The position numbers and the translations under genes are program-made. A stretch of 64,000 bases of DNA, from assembly GCF_000156195.1 (NCBI RefSeq), contig NZ_GG688332.1, forward strand, positions 54,557-118,556, read 5' to 3'. Numbering within the stretch: the first letter of the stretch is position 1; every line of letters begins with the position of its first letter. The DNA comes from Bacteroides finegoldii DSM 17565 (GTDB lineage: Bacteria; Bacteroidota; Bacteroidia; Bacteroidales; Bacteroidaceae). Positions 17,431 through 27,322 of the stretch are shown one piece after another. The notes under the pieces are model-generated. The model worked only from the letters and a program-made list of their open reading frames with translations, was not told the DNA's origin and did not search any database.

Positions 17431-19779
17431 ATGCTAAAAGGAATTATCGGTGCAGTATTTCTTGCTGTTGTCTGTACTTGTCTGTACGGGCAACAGCAAA
17501 GTATTACAACTTTTATTAAAGAAGAAGCACCAGTGGAAGTTATTCCCGGTATGTTTACTACCTACCGAAGTGATAAACATATCTATTGGGAAATCCCGGA
17601 TTCATTGATTGGACGTGAGTTTGCCGTAACGACAACTATCCTGACAGCTCCTGCCCGTCCGGACCGGGATATGGAAAAGAAATTCGGATATGCGGGTGAC
17701 ATGATAGGTCCGGTATTTTTCAGTTTCCGTAAACAGGGTGACGAGTTGTGGATGATGGATCCACAATATGAAAGGGTGATAGAAAATCCTGAAGGAACGT
17801 ATGCAAAAATCGCCGCCCAACGTGGGAATGAAAGGCTTTATAAAATATTACCGATTAAAGCTAGGAATCAGGGAAGCAGCCTGATAGAGATTGGTGAAGT
17901 ATTAAAAGATTTTCCTTTGTTTACTCTTGATATTGTATCTTTTGATTTATTGATAGGTACGCGTTCAAGAGAGAAAGATTATATTAAGGAAATTAAAGGA
18001 TATGACAACCGCTTGTTGATACACGCATCACGAGCTTATCGAAGTTCGTCAATGAAAATACCAGGTAAGCCTGTTGCATCTCCTTATATTGGAGACTGGG
18101 ATACAGGTATCTGCATAAAATTACTGTCAAAAAGACCGTTGGAGGCAGTTGCTGCAAATACCGGAGCTTATTTTTCTATCAGCAAGGAGTATTTTCAAGG
18201 GAATCAGCCTGCTATTCGGAAATCTGTTGTCAAACGATGGCGGCTGGAAATAAGGGCGGAAGATGAAGAAAGATACATGAGGGGGGAATTGGTAGAACCC
18301 ATACAACCTATTATTTTTTATATAGATCGTAATACACCGGAAAAGTACATCGACTGTATCATTGAAGCGGTGCGTGACTGGCGTCCGGCTTTCGAGAAAG
18401 CTGGATTTAAGAACGCCATTGATGCGCGACTGGCTCCTACCGTTGAGGAAGATCCTGATTTTAGTATTTATGACAGTACTTATCCGTTCATCTCATGGAA
18501 GATATCAGGACAAAATAACGCTTATGGACCGACTCCATGCGAACCCCGGTCCAGTGAGATTATAGCTTGCCACATCGGTATTTTTTGCAGTGTCTTGAAT
18601 TTGGAACAGAAATGGTATTTTGCTCAATGTGGAGCGAATGATCCGCAGGCATGGAATATAGAGCTGCCGGACTCTTTGCAATACGAACAGATAAAACAAG
18701 TGCTGACACATGAAGTAGGTCATACATTAGGATTGGAACATAACTTTCTGGGTAGTTCTCATTACTCCATCGATCAATTACGTGATAATGACTTTTTAAG
18801 TCAATATAGTATTGGTAGTTCCATTATGGACTATGTGCGGTGTAATTATGCTTTACGTCCTCAAGATAAAGTTGATTTGAGAAACAGGAGGATACGTGTC
18901 GGTGAATATGATAAGTGGGCTATTGAATGGGGCTACCGTATATTTCCGGGTAAAGATGCTTCTGAAAGAGAAAAGAACAGGACCCTTTGGAATCAGGAAA
19001 AACAGAAAGATCTCTCATTACATTTTTCGGGCAGAATGGATGTAAGAGCCCAGGCAGAAGATTTGGGTAATGACCATGTTATGGTTAATACACAAGGAAT
19101 AGAGAACCTGAAATATTTGTGTGAACATCCGGATGTCTGGAATGTGACGGATAAAACGTCTTTGCGTGTATTACAGGGGCGTTATGAAGCGGTATTGGAG
19201 CATTATAAACAGTGGGTACAGCATGTTCTGTCACATTTAGGTGGAAAGCGTCTTGCTGAGCCGGATGATGAGAATATTTACATACCCGAAAAAGCCGATT
19301 ACAATAAGAAGGTTATGAGCTTTATACAGGCTTATATATTACAACCGCCTGTGTGGATGTTTGATGAAAAACTTACCGCTAAATTAGAAATAGACGGTAG
19401 TCGGGAGTTCGATCGCTTTTATGAAGAGCTGATGTCGGAAATGATTCGTTCCCTCCGGGAAGTGGAAAGAACGGAGAATGTTTGTGAGGATATGTTGTCT
19501 GTAGATGAGTTTTTGGAAAGCATACATAAAGAATTATTTACCGAATGGGCTGACAATATTCCTGTAAGTGACGCCAAGTATAAAGTGCAGTTGCTTTATG
19601 TGAGTAAACTTGTTAAATTGTTGGATAGATCAGAAAAGATAACTTCGTCGAGATTATTGGTTTCCATCATGCAGGCTTTGAATAGAATAAAGGAGGAAAG
19701 TCTTGATTATAGCCATAAGATTACGGATCCGGTTGCCAAAAAACGGGCAATGTTTCTTGTAGATAGTATTTTGTTTTAA
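17431..19779 (+). CDS. Zinc-dependent metalloprotease (met-zincin, DUF4953/DUF5117 type)
   Basis: 782 residues, with signal peptide cut near CLYG-QQQ. N-terminal region: DUF5118/DUF5117-like (about 25-330). Catalytic domain: HEVGHTLGLEHN at 427-438 gives zinc ligands His427, His431 and His437 and general base Glu428. The Met-turn is SSIMDYV (Met466). The helical C-terminal third (about 560-780) is typical of the family. As an exported endopeptidase in a SusCD operon it probably trims proteins or peptides at the surface or in the periplasm. It is directly followed, 25 bases on, by a paralogue lacking the catalytic residues. Confidence 0.92.
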   Translation: MLKGIIGAVFLAVVCTCLYGQQQSITTFIKEEAPVEVIPGMFTTYRSDKHIYWEIPDSLIGREFAVTTTILTAPARPDRDMEKKFGYAGDMIGPVFFSFRKQGDELWMMDPQYERVIENPEGTYAKIAAQRGNERLYKILPIKARNQGSSLIEIGEVLKDFPLFTLDIVSFDLLIGTRSREKDYIKEIKGYDNRLLIHASRAYRSSSMKIPGKPVASPYIGDWDTGICIKLLSKRPLEAVAANTGAYFSISKEYFQGNQPAIRKSVVKRWRLEIRAEDEERYMRGELVEPIQPIIFYIDRNTPEKYIDCIIEAVRDWRPAFEKAGFKNAIDARLAPTVEEDPDFSIYDSTYPFISWKISGQNNAYGPTPCEPRSSEIIACHIGIFCSVLNLEQKWYFAQCGANDPQAWNIELPDSLQYEQIKQVLTHEVGHTLGLEHNFLGSSHYSIDQLRDNDFLSQYSIGSSIMDYVRCNYALRPQDKVDLRNRRIRVGEYDKWAIEWGYRIFPGKDASEREKNRTLWNQEKQKDLSLHFSGRMDVRAQAEDLGNDHVMVNTQGIENLKYLCEHPDVWNVTDKTSLRVLQGRYEAVLEHYKQWVQHVLSHLGGKRLAEPDDENIYIPEKADYNKKVMSFIQAYILQPPVWMFDEKLTAKLEIDGSREFDRFYEELMSEMIRSLREVERTENVCEDMLSVDEFLESIHKELFTEWADNIPVSDAKYKVQLLYVSKLVKLLDRSEKITSSRLLVSIMQALNRIKEESLDYSHKITDPVAKKRAMFLVDSILF

Positions 19780-19804
19780 TGATGAAAAGTAAATAAAGAA
19801 ATTC

Positions 19805-21916
19805 ATGAAGAGAAGAAGATATGTGATTGGTGTATTGTTGTGTGTCACAGCTTTGCTTCAGGCACAGGATTCCGTCAAGTCATTTGACGAGTTTTTTGTT
19901 GCCGGGATGGATAAGATCGACGGTGTGTTTCCTGTGTATGTAGCGGAAAAAGAAATCTATTTGGAAATACCCGAAAAATATATCGGGCGGGAAATTGAAG
20001 TCAGTGGACAGATAGATCGAGGGTTTGATTTGTTGAATCGTCCGGTTGACGGACTGGGAGTAGTGCGTATTATATCTCCGGATAAAGCTACAATTTGCTT
20101 TCAAAAACCGTTTTATACAGAGCGTATTTTAGATGAAAAAAGCACATATCAGCAATCTTTCTCGTTGTCAAATATGCAACCTGCCGGTAAAAGTTATCCA
20201 GTGGTGGCCTATTCAAAAGAGCAGGGAGCTATTATTCGGATAACAGAGTATCTGATGACTGGCGATGACTGGTTCAGCTATAATGATAGTTTTATTCGTT
20301 CCTTGGTTCCGGAACTGTCGGAAATAATGAAAATACATCCTTTTAAGGAAGGTGTGTCGTTTACGGTCAGGCGCTATCATGGAGTTGAAGCGGAAAGATA
20401 TATGCTGTCCAGTTCTGCCGTTCTATTGCCTGAAGGTAGTATGCCTTTGGAAGTTACTTGTGTAGTACGCTTGCTACCTCTGAAAAGAGATCAGATCCGC
20501 CTGGCAGATTACAGAATACCTTACCGGACATTGAGTTTCAAAGATTACTCGCAAAATCCTTATTGTATGGTAGAAGATTCATTGATTCTTCGTTGGGATA
20601 TGTCACAACCGCTTGCTTTTTATGTAGATACCCTTTTTCCGAAGGAATACTTTCAGGCAGTAAAGGAAGGAGTGGAAGCATGGAATACCGCCTTCCATAA
20701 AGCAGGTATTCATGATGCTTTACAAGTAAGGTATGCAGACCGAAAGATAATTCCGGCGGAACAACGTGCTTTTATATCTTATGATTTGAGAATACCGGGG
20801 ATCAAAAGTGACTTTATCTGTCATCCTCGTACCGGAGAAATACTTTCATGTCGTCTGAATATCGGACATGGATTCCTAAAAGGAAAATTAGACGACTATC
20901 TGTTAAGTTGCGGTGCCTCGGATTCGCGTATTCTGGCTGACCGTTATTCTAAAGAAGTGGAAAAAGAATTGTTGCAAAATGAAATAACGGAGGAAATTGG
21001 ATATCTTTTAGGTTTGCGCAGAAGTTTATCGAAAAGCTCGTGTGGAAAGACTTTAAAAGTTGGAGATGATGATTGCCGGACTATTTATTTTGGCTATCAT
21101 CCTTTCAAAGGAGACCAAAATTGTTATGATGAACGGGAGAAGCTCCGCCAATGGATAGAGCATAATTTACCAGATCACATTCGTTTATTCCAACCATCAG
21201 GGGAGGAGAATTCTAATTCTTCATTTCCAGAAGATTATACGGTCAAAATATTGGATTTACAGACTGTAGTGAGTCGGTTGGATAAGATTGTGTATAAGGG
21301 GAAGAAATACGATAAAGGGAGTTCGCTCACTGATATATACAGAAAGGCTATTCGTCTGTATGGGAGTTATCTGATGGAAATGGCAAAGGTGGTGGGTAGT
21401 TCTCAACCGGCAGATGCGCAGCGTCAGGCAATGCTTGATTTGGACAACTATTTATTTCATTCTGTTAAAAAGATGGAATGTACCTATGTAAAAGAGAATT
21501 TGTTGGAAACAAGAAACAATCTTCTGTATCCGGAATTGGCGAAGTTGTTCAAACAATTGTTGAGTGTAAAGACAATTTCAGCTCTTCGATTGCAGGCGTT
21601 GCAGAGTGACCGGAAGGGGTATGACGATATTGATTTTTTCCGGGATCTTTATAAAGGATTGTTTAATGGTTTTGATCCGCAGTCTGCCGTTAGTTATGAA
21701 CAGATGGATATTCAGCTGATATGTTTGGAAGCATGGCTGGATATTATGCAGGAAGCTACTGAACATAATAGTATAAAGAAACGTTTAACGAACGAATTGC
21801 ATAGTCTGCACGATAGACTGGAGGAGCTTAGCACGATACATTCCCAAAAGGAAGTACGTGATATGTATATTCTGCTTTTGAGAAGAATGGATCAATATTT
21901 CCGTGCGGTTTCTTGA
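19805..21916 (+). CDS. Inactive paralogue of the metalloprotease (pseudoprotease)
   Basis: 703 residues, with signal peptide ending near LLQA. It aligns with the preceding protease along its length: IYLEIPEKYIGREIEV vs IYWEIPDSLIGREFAV, and the helix before the active site (VEAWNTAFHKAGI vs VRDWRPAFEKAGF). At the active site HEVGHTLGLEH is replaced by EEIGYLLGLRR (396-406): the three zinc histidines become Glu396, Tyr400 and Arg406, and only the general-base position keeps Glu (397). The MDY Met-turn is also absent. The frame is otherwise intact and no stop or shift is visible, so this looks like a maintained non-catalytic protein (binding, chaperone or regulatory partner) rather than a decayed gene. 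It is the last gene of the operon. Confidence 0.85.
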   Translation: MKRRRYVIGVLLCVTALLQAQDSVKSFDEFFVAGMDKIDGVFPVYVAEKEIYLEIPEKYIGREIEVSGQIDRGFDLLNRPVDGLGVVRIISPDKATICFQKPFYTERILDEKSTYQQSFSLSNMQPAGKSYPVVAYSKEQGAIIRITEYLMTGDDWFSYNDSFIRSLVPELSEIMKIHPFKEGVSFTVRRYHGVEAERYMLSSSAVLLPEGSMPLEVTCVVRLLPLKRDQIRLADYRIPYRTLSFKDYSQNPYCMVEDSLILRWDMSQPLAFYVDTLFPKEYFQAVKEGVEAWNTAFHKAGIHDALQVRYADRKIIPAEQRAFISYDLRIPGIKSDFICHPRTGEILSCRLNIGHGFLKGKLDDYLLSCGASDSRILADRYSKEVEKELLQNEITEEIGYLLGLRRSLSKSSCGKTLKVGDDDCRTIYFGYHPFKGDQNCYDEREKLRQWIEHNLPDHIRLFQPSGEENSNSSFPEDYTVKILDLQTVVSRLDKIVYKGKKYDKGSSLTDIYRKAIRLYGSYLMEMAKVVGSSQPADAQRQAMLDLDNYLFHSVKKMECTYVKENLLETRNNLLYPELAKLFKQLLSVKTISALRLQALQSDRKGYDDIDFFRDLYKGLFNGFDPQSAVSYEQMDIQLICLEAWLDIMQEATEHNSIKKRLTNELHSLHDRLEELSTIHSQKEVRDMYILLLRRMDQYFRAVS

Positions 21917-21992
21917 GTGGCGTTAGAGTAATTATTTGTTTGGGATGATGAAAAAATGGTCGTACAGATAGAATAACCTATAAGTTTTGGGC

Positions 21993-22000
21993 TATCTTTG
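21993..22000 (+). promoter_or_regulatory. -7 promoter element for the radical SAM gene
   Basis: TATCTTTG matches TAnnTTTG fully and lies 32 bases before the ATG at 22032. Confidence 0.6.
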
Positions 22001-22031
22001 CTATGATTTATGAATAAATAATTAGAATAAG

Positions 22032-22805
22032 ATGACTATTATTTTTCCTTCACCCATCTTCGGCCCTATTCATTCCCGCCGTTTGGGCGTTTCTTTGGGA
22101 ATCAATTTATTGCCGGACGACGGTAAGGTTTGTTCATTCGACTGCATTTATTGTGAGTGTGGTTTCAATGCCGAACATCGTACGAAGAAACTTCTTCCTA
22201 CCCGTGAAGAAGTCCGCACGGCTCTCGAAGAGAAACTAAAAGACATGCAGGCAAACGGCACTGCTCCCGATGTACTGACATTTGCCGGAAACGGTGAACC
22301 GACTGCGCATCCCCATTTCCCGGAAATCATAAAAGATACTCTTGCGCTTCGCGACAGGTATTTCCCAAAAGCGAAAGTAAGCGTATTGAGTAACTCTACA
22401 TTTATTGATCGCCCTGCCGTATTCGAAGCACTGAACAAGATAGATAATAATATCCTGAAACTGGATACGGTGGATGAAGAATATATTCATCTGTTGGACC
22501 GCCCTAACGGAAAATATTCTGTTAAGAAGATCATCGAAAGAATGAAAGAGTTCAAAGGAAACTGCATCGTACAGACGATGTTCCTGAAAGGAGGTTATCA
22601 GGGAAAAGACATGGATAATACATCCGACAAGTATGTGCTCCCCTGGATAGAAGCAGTGAAAGAAATCGCTCCCCGTCAAGTGATGATTTATACGATTGAC
22701 CGGGAGACTCCCGACCACGATTTGCAAAAGGCTACGCATGAAGAGTTAGACCGTATTGTGGCTTTACTGGAAAAAGAGGGTATTCCGGCAACAGCTTCTT
22801 ATTAA
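22032..22805 (+). CDS. Radical SAM protein
   Basis: 257 residues. The 4Fe-4S/SAM site is C-x3-C-x2-C at Cys34, Cys38 and Cys41 (VCSFDCIYC). The GGEP-like motif is FAGNGEPTAHP (about 84-94). The N-terminal FGPIHSRRLGVSLGINLLP is characteristic of a widespread uncharacterised radical SAM family of about 250 residues. There is no C-terminal SPASM-type cysteine cluster. Substrate unknown. It has its own promoter and a hairpin after it, so it is a single-gene unit unconnected to the SusCD operon. Confidence 0.9.
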   Translation: MTIIFPSPIFGPIHSRRLGVSLGINLLPDDGKVCSFDCIYCECGFNAEHRTKKLLPTREEVRTALEEKLKDMQANGTAPDVLTFAGNGEPTAHPHFPEIIKDTLALRDRYFPKAKVSVLSNSTFIDRPAVFEALNKIDNNILKLDTVDEEYIHLLDRPNGKYSVKKIIERMKEFKGNCIVQTMFLKGGYQGKDMDNTSDKYVLPWIEAVKEIAPRQVMIYTIDRETPDHDLQKATHEELDRIVALLEKEGIPATASY

Positions 22806-22815
22806 GAAAATAATT

Positions 22816-22872
22816 ATATTGTACGACATCTGGATGTTGGTATATTGACCCTCGGATGTCGTACAATATATT
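22816..22872 (+). terminator. Long hairpin after the radical SAM gene
   Basis: Arms 22816-22830 and 22855-22869 (ATATTGTACGACATC) pair perfectly over 15 bases, with a 24-base loop and a short T-rich tail. The position, between two converging genes, fits a bidirectional terminator. Confidence 0.65.
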
Positions 22873-22963
22873 TTAGTATAAATGAGTATTCTCTAATATA
22901 GGCCGTGCAATTATTAATGATGTTAATTGAAGCAAAAAAGGATATTTGGCACCAATATCGACT

Positions 22964-24469
22964 TTATAAAATACGCAATTTATTCTTCCCGCTTGTCAGT
23001 TTATAATAGAAACCGATGCAGAAATTATATAAAGGGTAATTTTGGTTATAAATTATATTACCAGAATCATCTTTCGGTTCATAATCTGGCCGTAGACGGG
23101 ATTCAAATTTTTCACGCGGATAGATGTAAGCGCCATCGGCATTTTTACCATCCAGGTCGATATATTTGTAGAATCCTTTAGAAGAATCACTGTCACGTAG
23201 ATTACCGTGTCCTTGCAAATGGTTTAGTCCCTGAGGTTGGTTCTCGATGCATGAACCGGAACCGGCGTACATGATGAGTACATCACCTTCCAGCGGTTTA
23301 TCACAGGTTAATACCACTTTATCTTTTCCATTCAATTCTACTTTTGTAATGTTTATCCGATTGCCGGAGCGTGCTTTGTCCTGGTATACTTCAAAACCGT
23401 AATCGCGGATTTTGGGCAGGGTATTCACATCAAGAGCCAATGGCGGTACAGGTACATGAAATCGGATCTGAATCTTTCCCGTTGCACGGTCTAGCAGAAT
23501 TTCTTTAGGTTGTAAGGGTTTGAAGTTCTTTCCTTTTATTTGTGTTTGATAGTAAACTTTTCCTAGCATTTCGCCGAACCAACGGTAGCCATTGGCATCA
23601 AGATGTCCTCCTCTGTCTGTCATCGGATAGATAGGGCCTGCGCAGATGATATCCTTATATTCGTTAGAAGCTTCGAGTTGGGCCATCGAAATGGCAAGTG
23701 TATCGCGCATATATTGTGCTCCTGTCTGGTAAGTGATCCATACCGGTTTTTGCTTTTGGTCATATTTCTCTACGACTTCGTTCTGCATATTGTTTTTCAG
23801 ATTGATTATCAGCTTCTTATACTCCTGTCTGTCAAGTGTGTTGGGTTCATTCTTTTTTAGTCCTTTCTCCGGATTGGCAGTGCCGTAGTTGAACTCTCCC
23901 TGCATCCAGAAAATGACCGGACACTGTACGAAGTCTCCCTGTATTTCGGTAATCTGAGAGGCTAAAGAGACGGCTGTCTCAAAATCCTTGTAATGTGTAC
24001 GTGTTTCCGATTCCTTTGACAGTTCTTCCACGCTGGCGCCACTGAATCCTACTGAAGTAGCGATGATTTTATCCATTTTCGGTTTTTTGAGCCGAACATA
24101 ATTCACTGCTCCTACAAGCGGTGATTCTGCAAATGTTCCCGCTGATCTGCTCATCACATCCTTACCTTGGCGGAAAGGGATTGCAATATTGCCCACTAAT
24201 GGATTAAGTTGCTTACGGTGCAAATTTCCGTAGTTAATCCACACTTGGTTGCTGATCATATAGTTTCCAGGTACATTTTCGGTAGATAGTGTCGGATAAG
24301 ACTGATGGCCTGTGGAGAGACTCTGCCCATCCATGATGAAGTGCATATACATCTCCGGTTTCTTCTTGTTTCCATCTTTTTCTAAAGAGTGATTGTCTGC
24401 CATGGTTTCGCTTGTGCAGAAGCCGAGCAGAACGAGGCAAATTCCGGAGAACAGTTTAAATTTTTTCAT
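22964..24469 (-). CDS. SGNH-type carbohydrate esterase (sialate O-acetylesterase-like)
   Basis: 501 residues, with signal peptide ending near ETMA. SGNH-hydrolase blocks are visible: DGQSLSTG (about 46-53, nucleophile Ser in the GQS motif), SVGFSGASVEEL (Gly block), FWMQGEFNYG (QGE block), and DRGGHLDANGYRWFG (about 291-305), whose DxxH-type Asp and His would complete the triad. This places it among carbohydrate O-acetyl esterases. The ~200-residue C-terminal part is a beta-rich accessory domain. It diverges from the GH95 gene, so it may remove acetyl groups that block that enzyme. The exact substrate is not known. Confidence 0.8.
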   Translation of the reverse strand: MKKFKLFSGICLVLLGFCTSETMADNHSLEKDGNKKKPEMYMHFIMDGQSLSTGHQSYPTLSTENVPGNYMISNQVWINYGNLHRKQLNPLVGNIAIPFRQGKDVMSRSAGTFAESPLVGAVNYVRLKKPKMDKIIATSVGFSGASVEELSKESETRTHYKDFETAVSLASQITEIQGDFVQCPVIFWMQGEFNYGTANPEKGLKKNEPNTLDRQEYKKLIINLKNNMQNEVVEKYDQKQKPVWITYQTGAQYMRDTLAISMAQLEASNEYKDIICAGPIYPMTDRGGHLDANGYRWFGEMLGKVYYQTQIKGKNFKPLQPKEILLDRATGKIQIRFHVPVPPLALDVNTLPKIRDYGFEVYQDKARSGNRINITKVELNGKDKVVLTCDKPLEGDVLIMYAGSGSCIENQPQGLNHLQGHGNLRDSDSSKGFYKYIDLDGKNADGAYIYPREKFESRLRPDYEPKDDSGNIIYNQNYPLYNFCIGFYYKLTSGKNKLRIL

Positions 24470-24508
24470 TGTTTCTTTTTTTGTTAGAAGTTGATAAATT
24501 GTTTAATG

Positions 24509-24516
24509 CGAAAATA
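24509..24516 (-). promoter_or_regulatory. Probable -7 element for the esterase gene
   Basis: On the minus strand this reads TATTTTCG, one base from TAnnTTTG, about 40 bases before the esterase ATG. Confidence 0.35.
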
Positions 24517-24675
24517 GAAGTGGATACTTAAAAAAGTAATCTTCCTGCTATTAATAAGTAATTAAAATACGGTTAATAAGTTTTATCTCGACATTCTGAA
24601 CCGAAAATATCCGGAAATGCAATTTATTAATTGTTTATTAATGTCCTATTTCGATAAAAATTAAGTCGGGAATCT

Positions 24676-24683
24676 TATTTTTG
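24676..24683 (+). promoter_or_regulatory. -7 promoter element for the GH95 gene
   Basis: TATTTTTG matches TAnnTTTG and lies 53 bases before the ATG at 24737. The shared spacer with the divergent esterase (24470-24736) is AT-rich and could hold a common regulator site, but no palindrome stands out. Confidence 0.5.
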
Positions 24684-24736
24684 AGCAATCAATATATCGG
24701 AAAGCAAATATAATTGTATAATATAAAACTAATATC

Positions 24737-27322
24737 ATGAGAAAAGTGAACTATATTTTAATAATTGCGATTTGTGTGATTCTTAATTTTTTGTCCGTGG
24801 TAAATGCCAAAACAACAGACCGTAATTTTCCACCCCCTTTGAGAGCTACTTATGATACTCCTGCTAAAATATGGGAAAGTGAGGCGCTTCCCATTGGCAA
24901 TGGATACATGGGTGCCATGATTTTCGGTGGTGTTTATGTTGATGTTATTCAAACGAATGAGCATACATTGTGGTCAGGAGGTCCGAGTGAAAATCCTGGT
25001 TATAACGGAGGGCACTTGAGGACTCCTGAAATAAACAAGGATAATCTTCAGAAAGCAAGAAACTTGTTGCAACAGAAGATGATAGACTTTATGGCCGACA
25101 AAGCCGCACATTTTGATGCCAACGGTAAACTCATTACGTATGATTATGAAGGTGACGGCGAAGAAACGGATTTACGCAGATATATAGATAATATTGCCGG
25201 TACGAAAGAACATTTCGGTTCATATCAGACCTTGAGTAATATTGTCATTACTTCGAACAATACCAAGTGTCCGGATTGTGCTTACTCTGATTATAATCGT
25301 ACACTCGATATAGATAATTCTATCCATACAGTCAGTTATAAGGAGAGTGGCATAACTTATAAGCGTGAATATTTCATGAGTTATCCGGACAACGTAATGG
25401 TAATCCGGTTGACATCAGATAGTAAAGACGGTATTTCACGTACTATTGCACTTGAATCACTGCACAAGACTAAAAACATCATATCAGAAGGAAACACCAT
25501 TACAATGACAGGCTATCCGACTCCGGTGGGTGGAGATAAGCGTGTGGGCGATCATTGGAAAAATGGATTGAGATATGCACAGCAAGTAATGGTCAGAAAT
25601 GATGGAGGTAAGATTTCAGCAGTAGACGGTATGATTAAAGTAGCGGGAGCGAAAGAAATCGTTATCCTTATGTCGGCAGCCACTAACTATGTTCAATGTA
25701 TGGATGATAGTTACAACTTCTTTTCTAAGGAAGATCCTTTGGATAAGGTGAAAGCTATTCTGAAGAAGGCGTCTGCAAAAAGCTATAAGAAACTGTTGAT
25801 TGCCCATCAAAAAGACTATCGCAGTTTGTACGACCGTATGAAAATTAATCTGGGTAATGTGAAGGAAGCGCCTGTCATGACTACCGATAAGTTACTGAAA
25901 GGGATGGACGAACGTACTAATTTGCAAGCCGATAACCTTTATCTGGAAATGTTGTACTATCAGTTCGGGCGTTACCTGCTCATCTCCAGTTCGCGTGAAG
26001 GTTCATTGCCTGCCAACCTGCAAGGGGTTTGGGCTGACAGACTCCAAAATGCATGGAATTCAGATTATCATACTAACATCAATGTACAGATGAACTATTG
26101 GCCGGCACAGCCGACCAACTTGAGTCCGTGTCATTTGCCGATGGTGGAATATGTGAAAAGTCTTGTTCCTCGTGGCAGATATACTGCTCAGCATTATTAT
26201 TGCCGTCCGGATGGAAAACCTGTACGGGGTTGGGTGACGCATCACGAGAATAATATCTGGGGCAATACTGCTCCCGCCAAAAAGGATACACCTCATCATT
26301 TTCCGGCAGGTGCTATTTGGATGTGTCAGGATATTTGGGAATATTATCAGTTCAATCAAGACAGGAAATTCCTGGAAGAATACTATGACACTATGTTGCA
26401 GGCTGCTCTCTTTTGGGTAGATAACTTATGGACAGACAAACGTGACGGAATGTTGGTTGCTAACCCTTCTCACTCTCCCGAACACGGTGAATATTCGTTG
26501 GGATGTTCTACCTCGCAGGCGATGATTTGGGAGATATTCAATATCATGATTAAAGCGAGCAAGGAATTGGGCAGGGAAAATGATCCGGAGATTAAGGAAA
26601 TCAGCGCATCACTAGCCAAGCTTTCCGGTCCGAAAATTGGATTGGGCGGGCAGTTCATGGAGTGGAAAGATGAAGTGACGAAAGATATCAATGGAGACGG
26701 TGGACATCGGCATACCAATCATTTATTCTGGCTGCATCCGGGATCTGCCATCGTTGCGGGCAGAAGTGAATGGGATAATAAATATGCGGAAGCCATGAAA
26801 GTGACATTGAATACGCGTGGAGATGCGGGTACCGGATGGAGCAAGGCATGGAAACTGAACTTCTGGGCACGTTTACATGACGGTAACCGTTCGCATAAGC
26901 TATTGGAAAGCGCCTTGAAACTAACAAAACCCGGTGCTAATTTTGGGGGAGTATATACTAACTTGTTCGATGCACATCCGCCTTTCCAGATTGACGGTAA
27001 CTTCGGGGTGACGGCAGGTGTGGCGGAAATGCTGATGCAGAGTCACGGAGGTTACATAGAACTGCTCCCGTCATTGCCTGACGTATGGAAAGAAGGTTCT
27101 TTCAAAGGTATGAAAGCCAGAGGTAATTTTGAAGTGGATGCTGAATGGAGCAATGGAAAAATAACGTCTGTTATTATTACCTCTTATTCGGGTAAGGAAT
27201 GTATTGTCAAGTGCCCGGATGCAAAGAATTTAAAAGTTTCCGGTACTTCTGCGAAGGTCATAGCAGATGATATGATCTCATTCCCTACTTCCTCAGGAAA
27301 GGCATATAGGATAATAGAATAG
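24737..27322 (+). CDS. GH95 glycosidase (alpha-L-fucosidase or alpha-L-galactosidase)
   Basis: 861 residues, with signal peptide cut near VNA-KTT. GH95 enzymes invert configuration on 1,2-linked alpha-L-fucose, and some members prefer alpha-L-galactose. Family motifs: PIGNGYMGAMIFGG (about 52-65), YHTNINVQMNYWPAQPTNL (Asn447 and Asn449, which assist the water), ANPSHSPEHG (575-584), Glu642 in FMEWKDE as likely acid, and IDGNFG (Asp753). The (alpha/alpha)6 barrel is complete and the length is normal. It has no SusCD partner here and is paired only with the divergent esterase. Choice between fucose and galactose cannot be settled by reading. Confidence 0.92.
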   Translation: MRKVNYILIIAICVILNFLSVVNAKTTDRNFPPPLRATYDTPAKIWESEALPIGNGYMGAMIFGGVYVDVIQTNEHTLWSGGPSENPGYNGGHLRTPEINKDNLQKARNLLQQKMIDFMADKAAHFDANGKLITYDYEGDGEETDLRRYIDNIAGTKEHFGSYQTLSNIVITSNNTKCPDCAYSDYNRTLDIDNSIHTVSYKESGITYKREYFMSYPDNVMVIRLTSDSKDGISRTIALESLHKTKNIISEGNTITMTGYPTPVGGDKRVGDHWKNGLRYAQQVMVRNDGGKISAVDGMIKVAGAKEIVILMSAATNYVQCMDDSYNFFSKEDPLDKVKAILKKASAKSYKKLLIAHQKDYRSLYDRMKINLGNVKEAPVMTTDKLLKGMDERTNLQADNLYLEMLYYQFGRYLLISSSREGSLPANLQGVWADRLQNAWNSDYHTNINVQMNYWPAQPTNLSPCHLPMVEYVKSLVPRGRYTAQHYYCRPDGKPVRGWVTHHENNIWGNTAPAKKDTPHHFPAGAIWMCQDIWEYYQFNQDRKFLEEYYDTMLQAALFWVDNLWTDKRDGMLVANPSHSPEHGEYSLGCSTSQAMIWEIFNIMIKASKELGRENDPEIKEISASLAKLSGPKIGLGGQFMEWKDEVTKDINGDGGHRHTNHLFWLHPGSAIVAGRSEWDNKYAEAMKVTLNTRGDAGTGWSKAWKLNFWARLHDGNRSHKLLESALKLTKPGANFGGVYTNLFDAHPPFQIDGNFGVTAGVAEMLMQSHGGYIELLPSLPDVWKEGSFKGMKARGNFEVDAEWSNGKITSVIITSYSGKECIVKCPDAKNLKVSGTSAKVIADDMISFPTSSGKAYRIIE

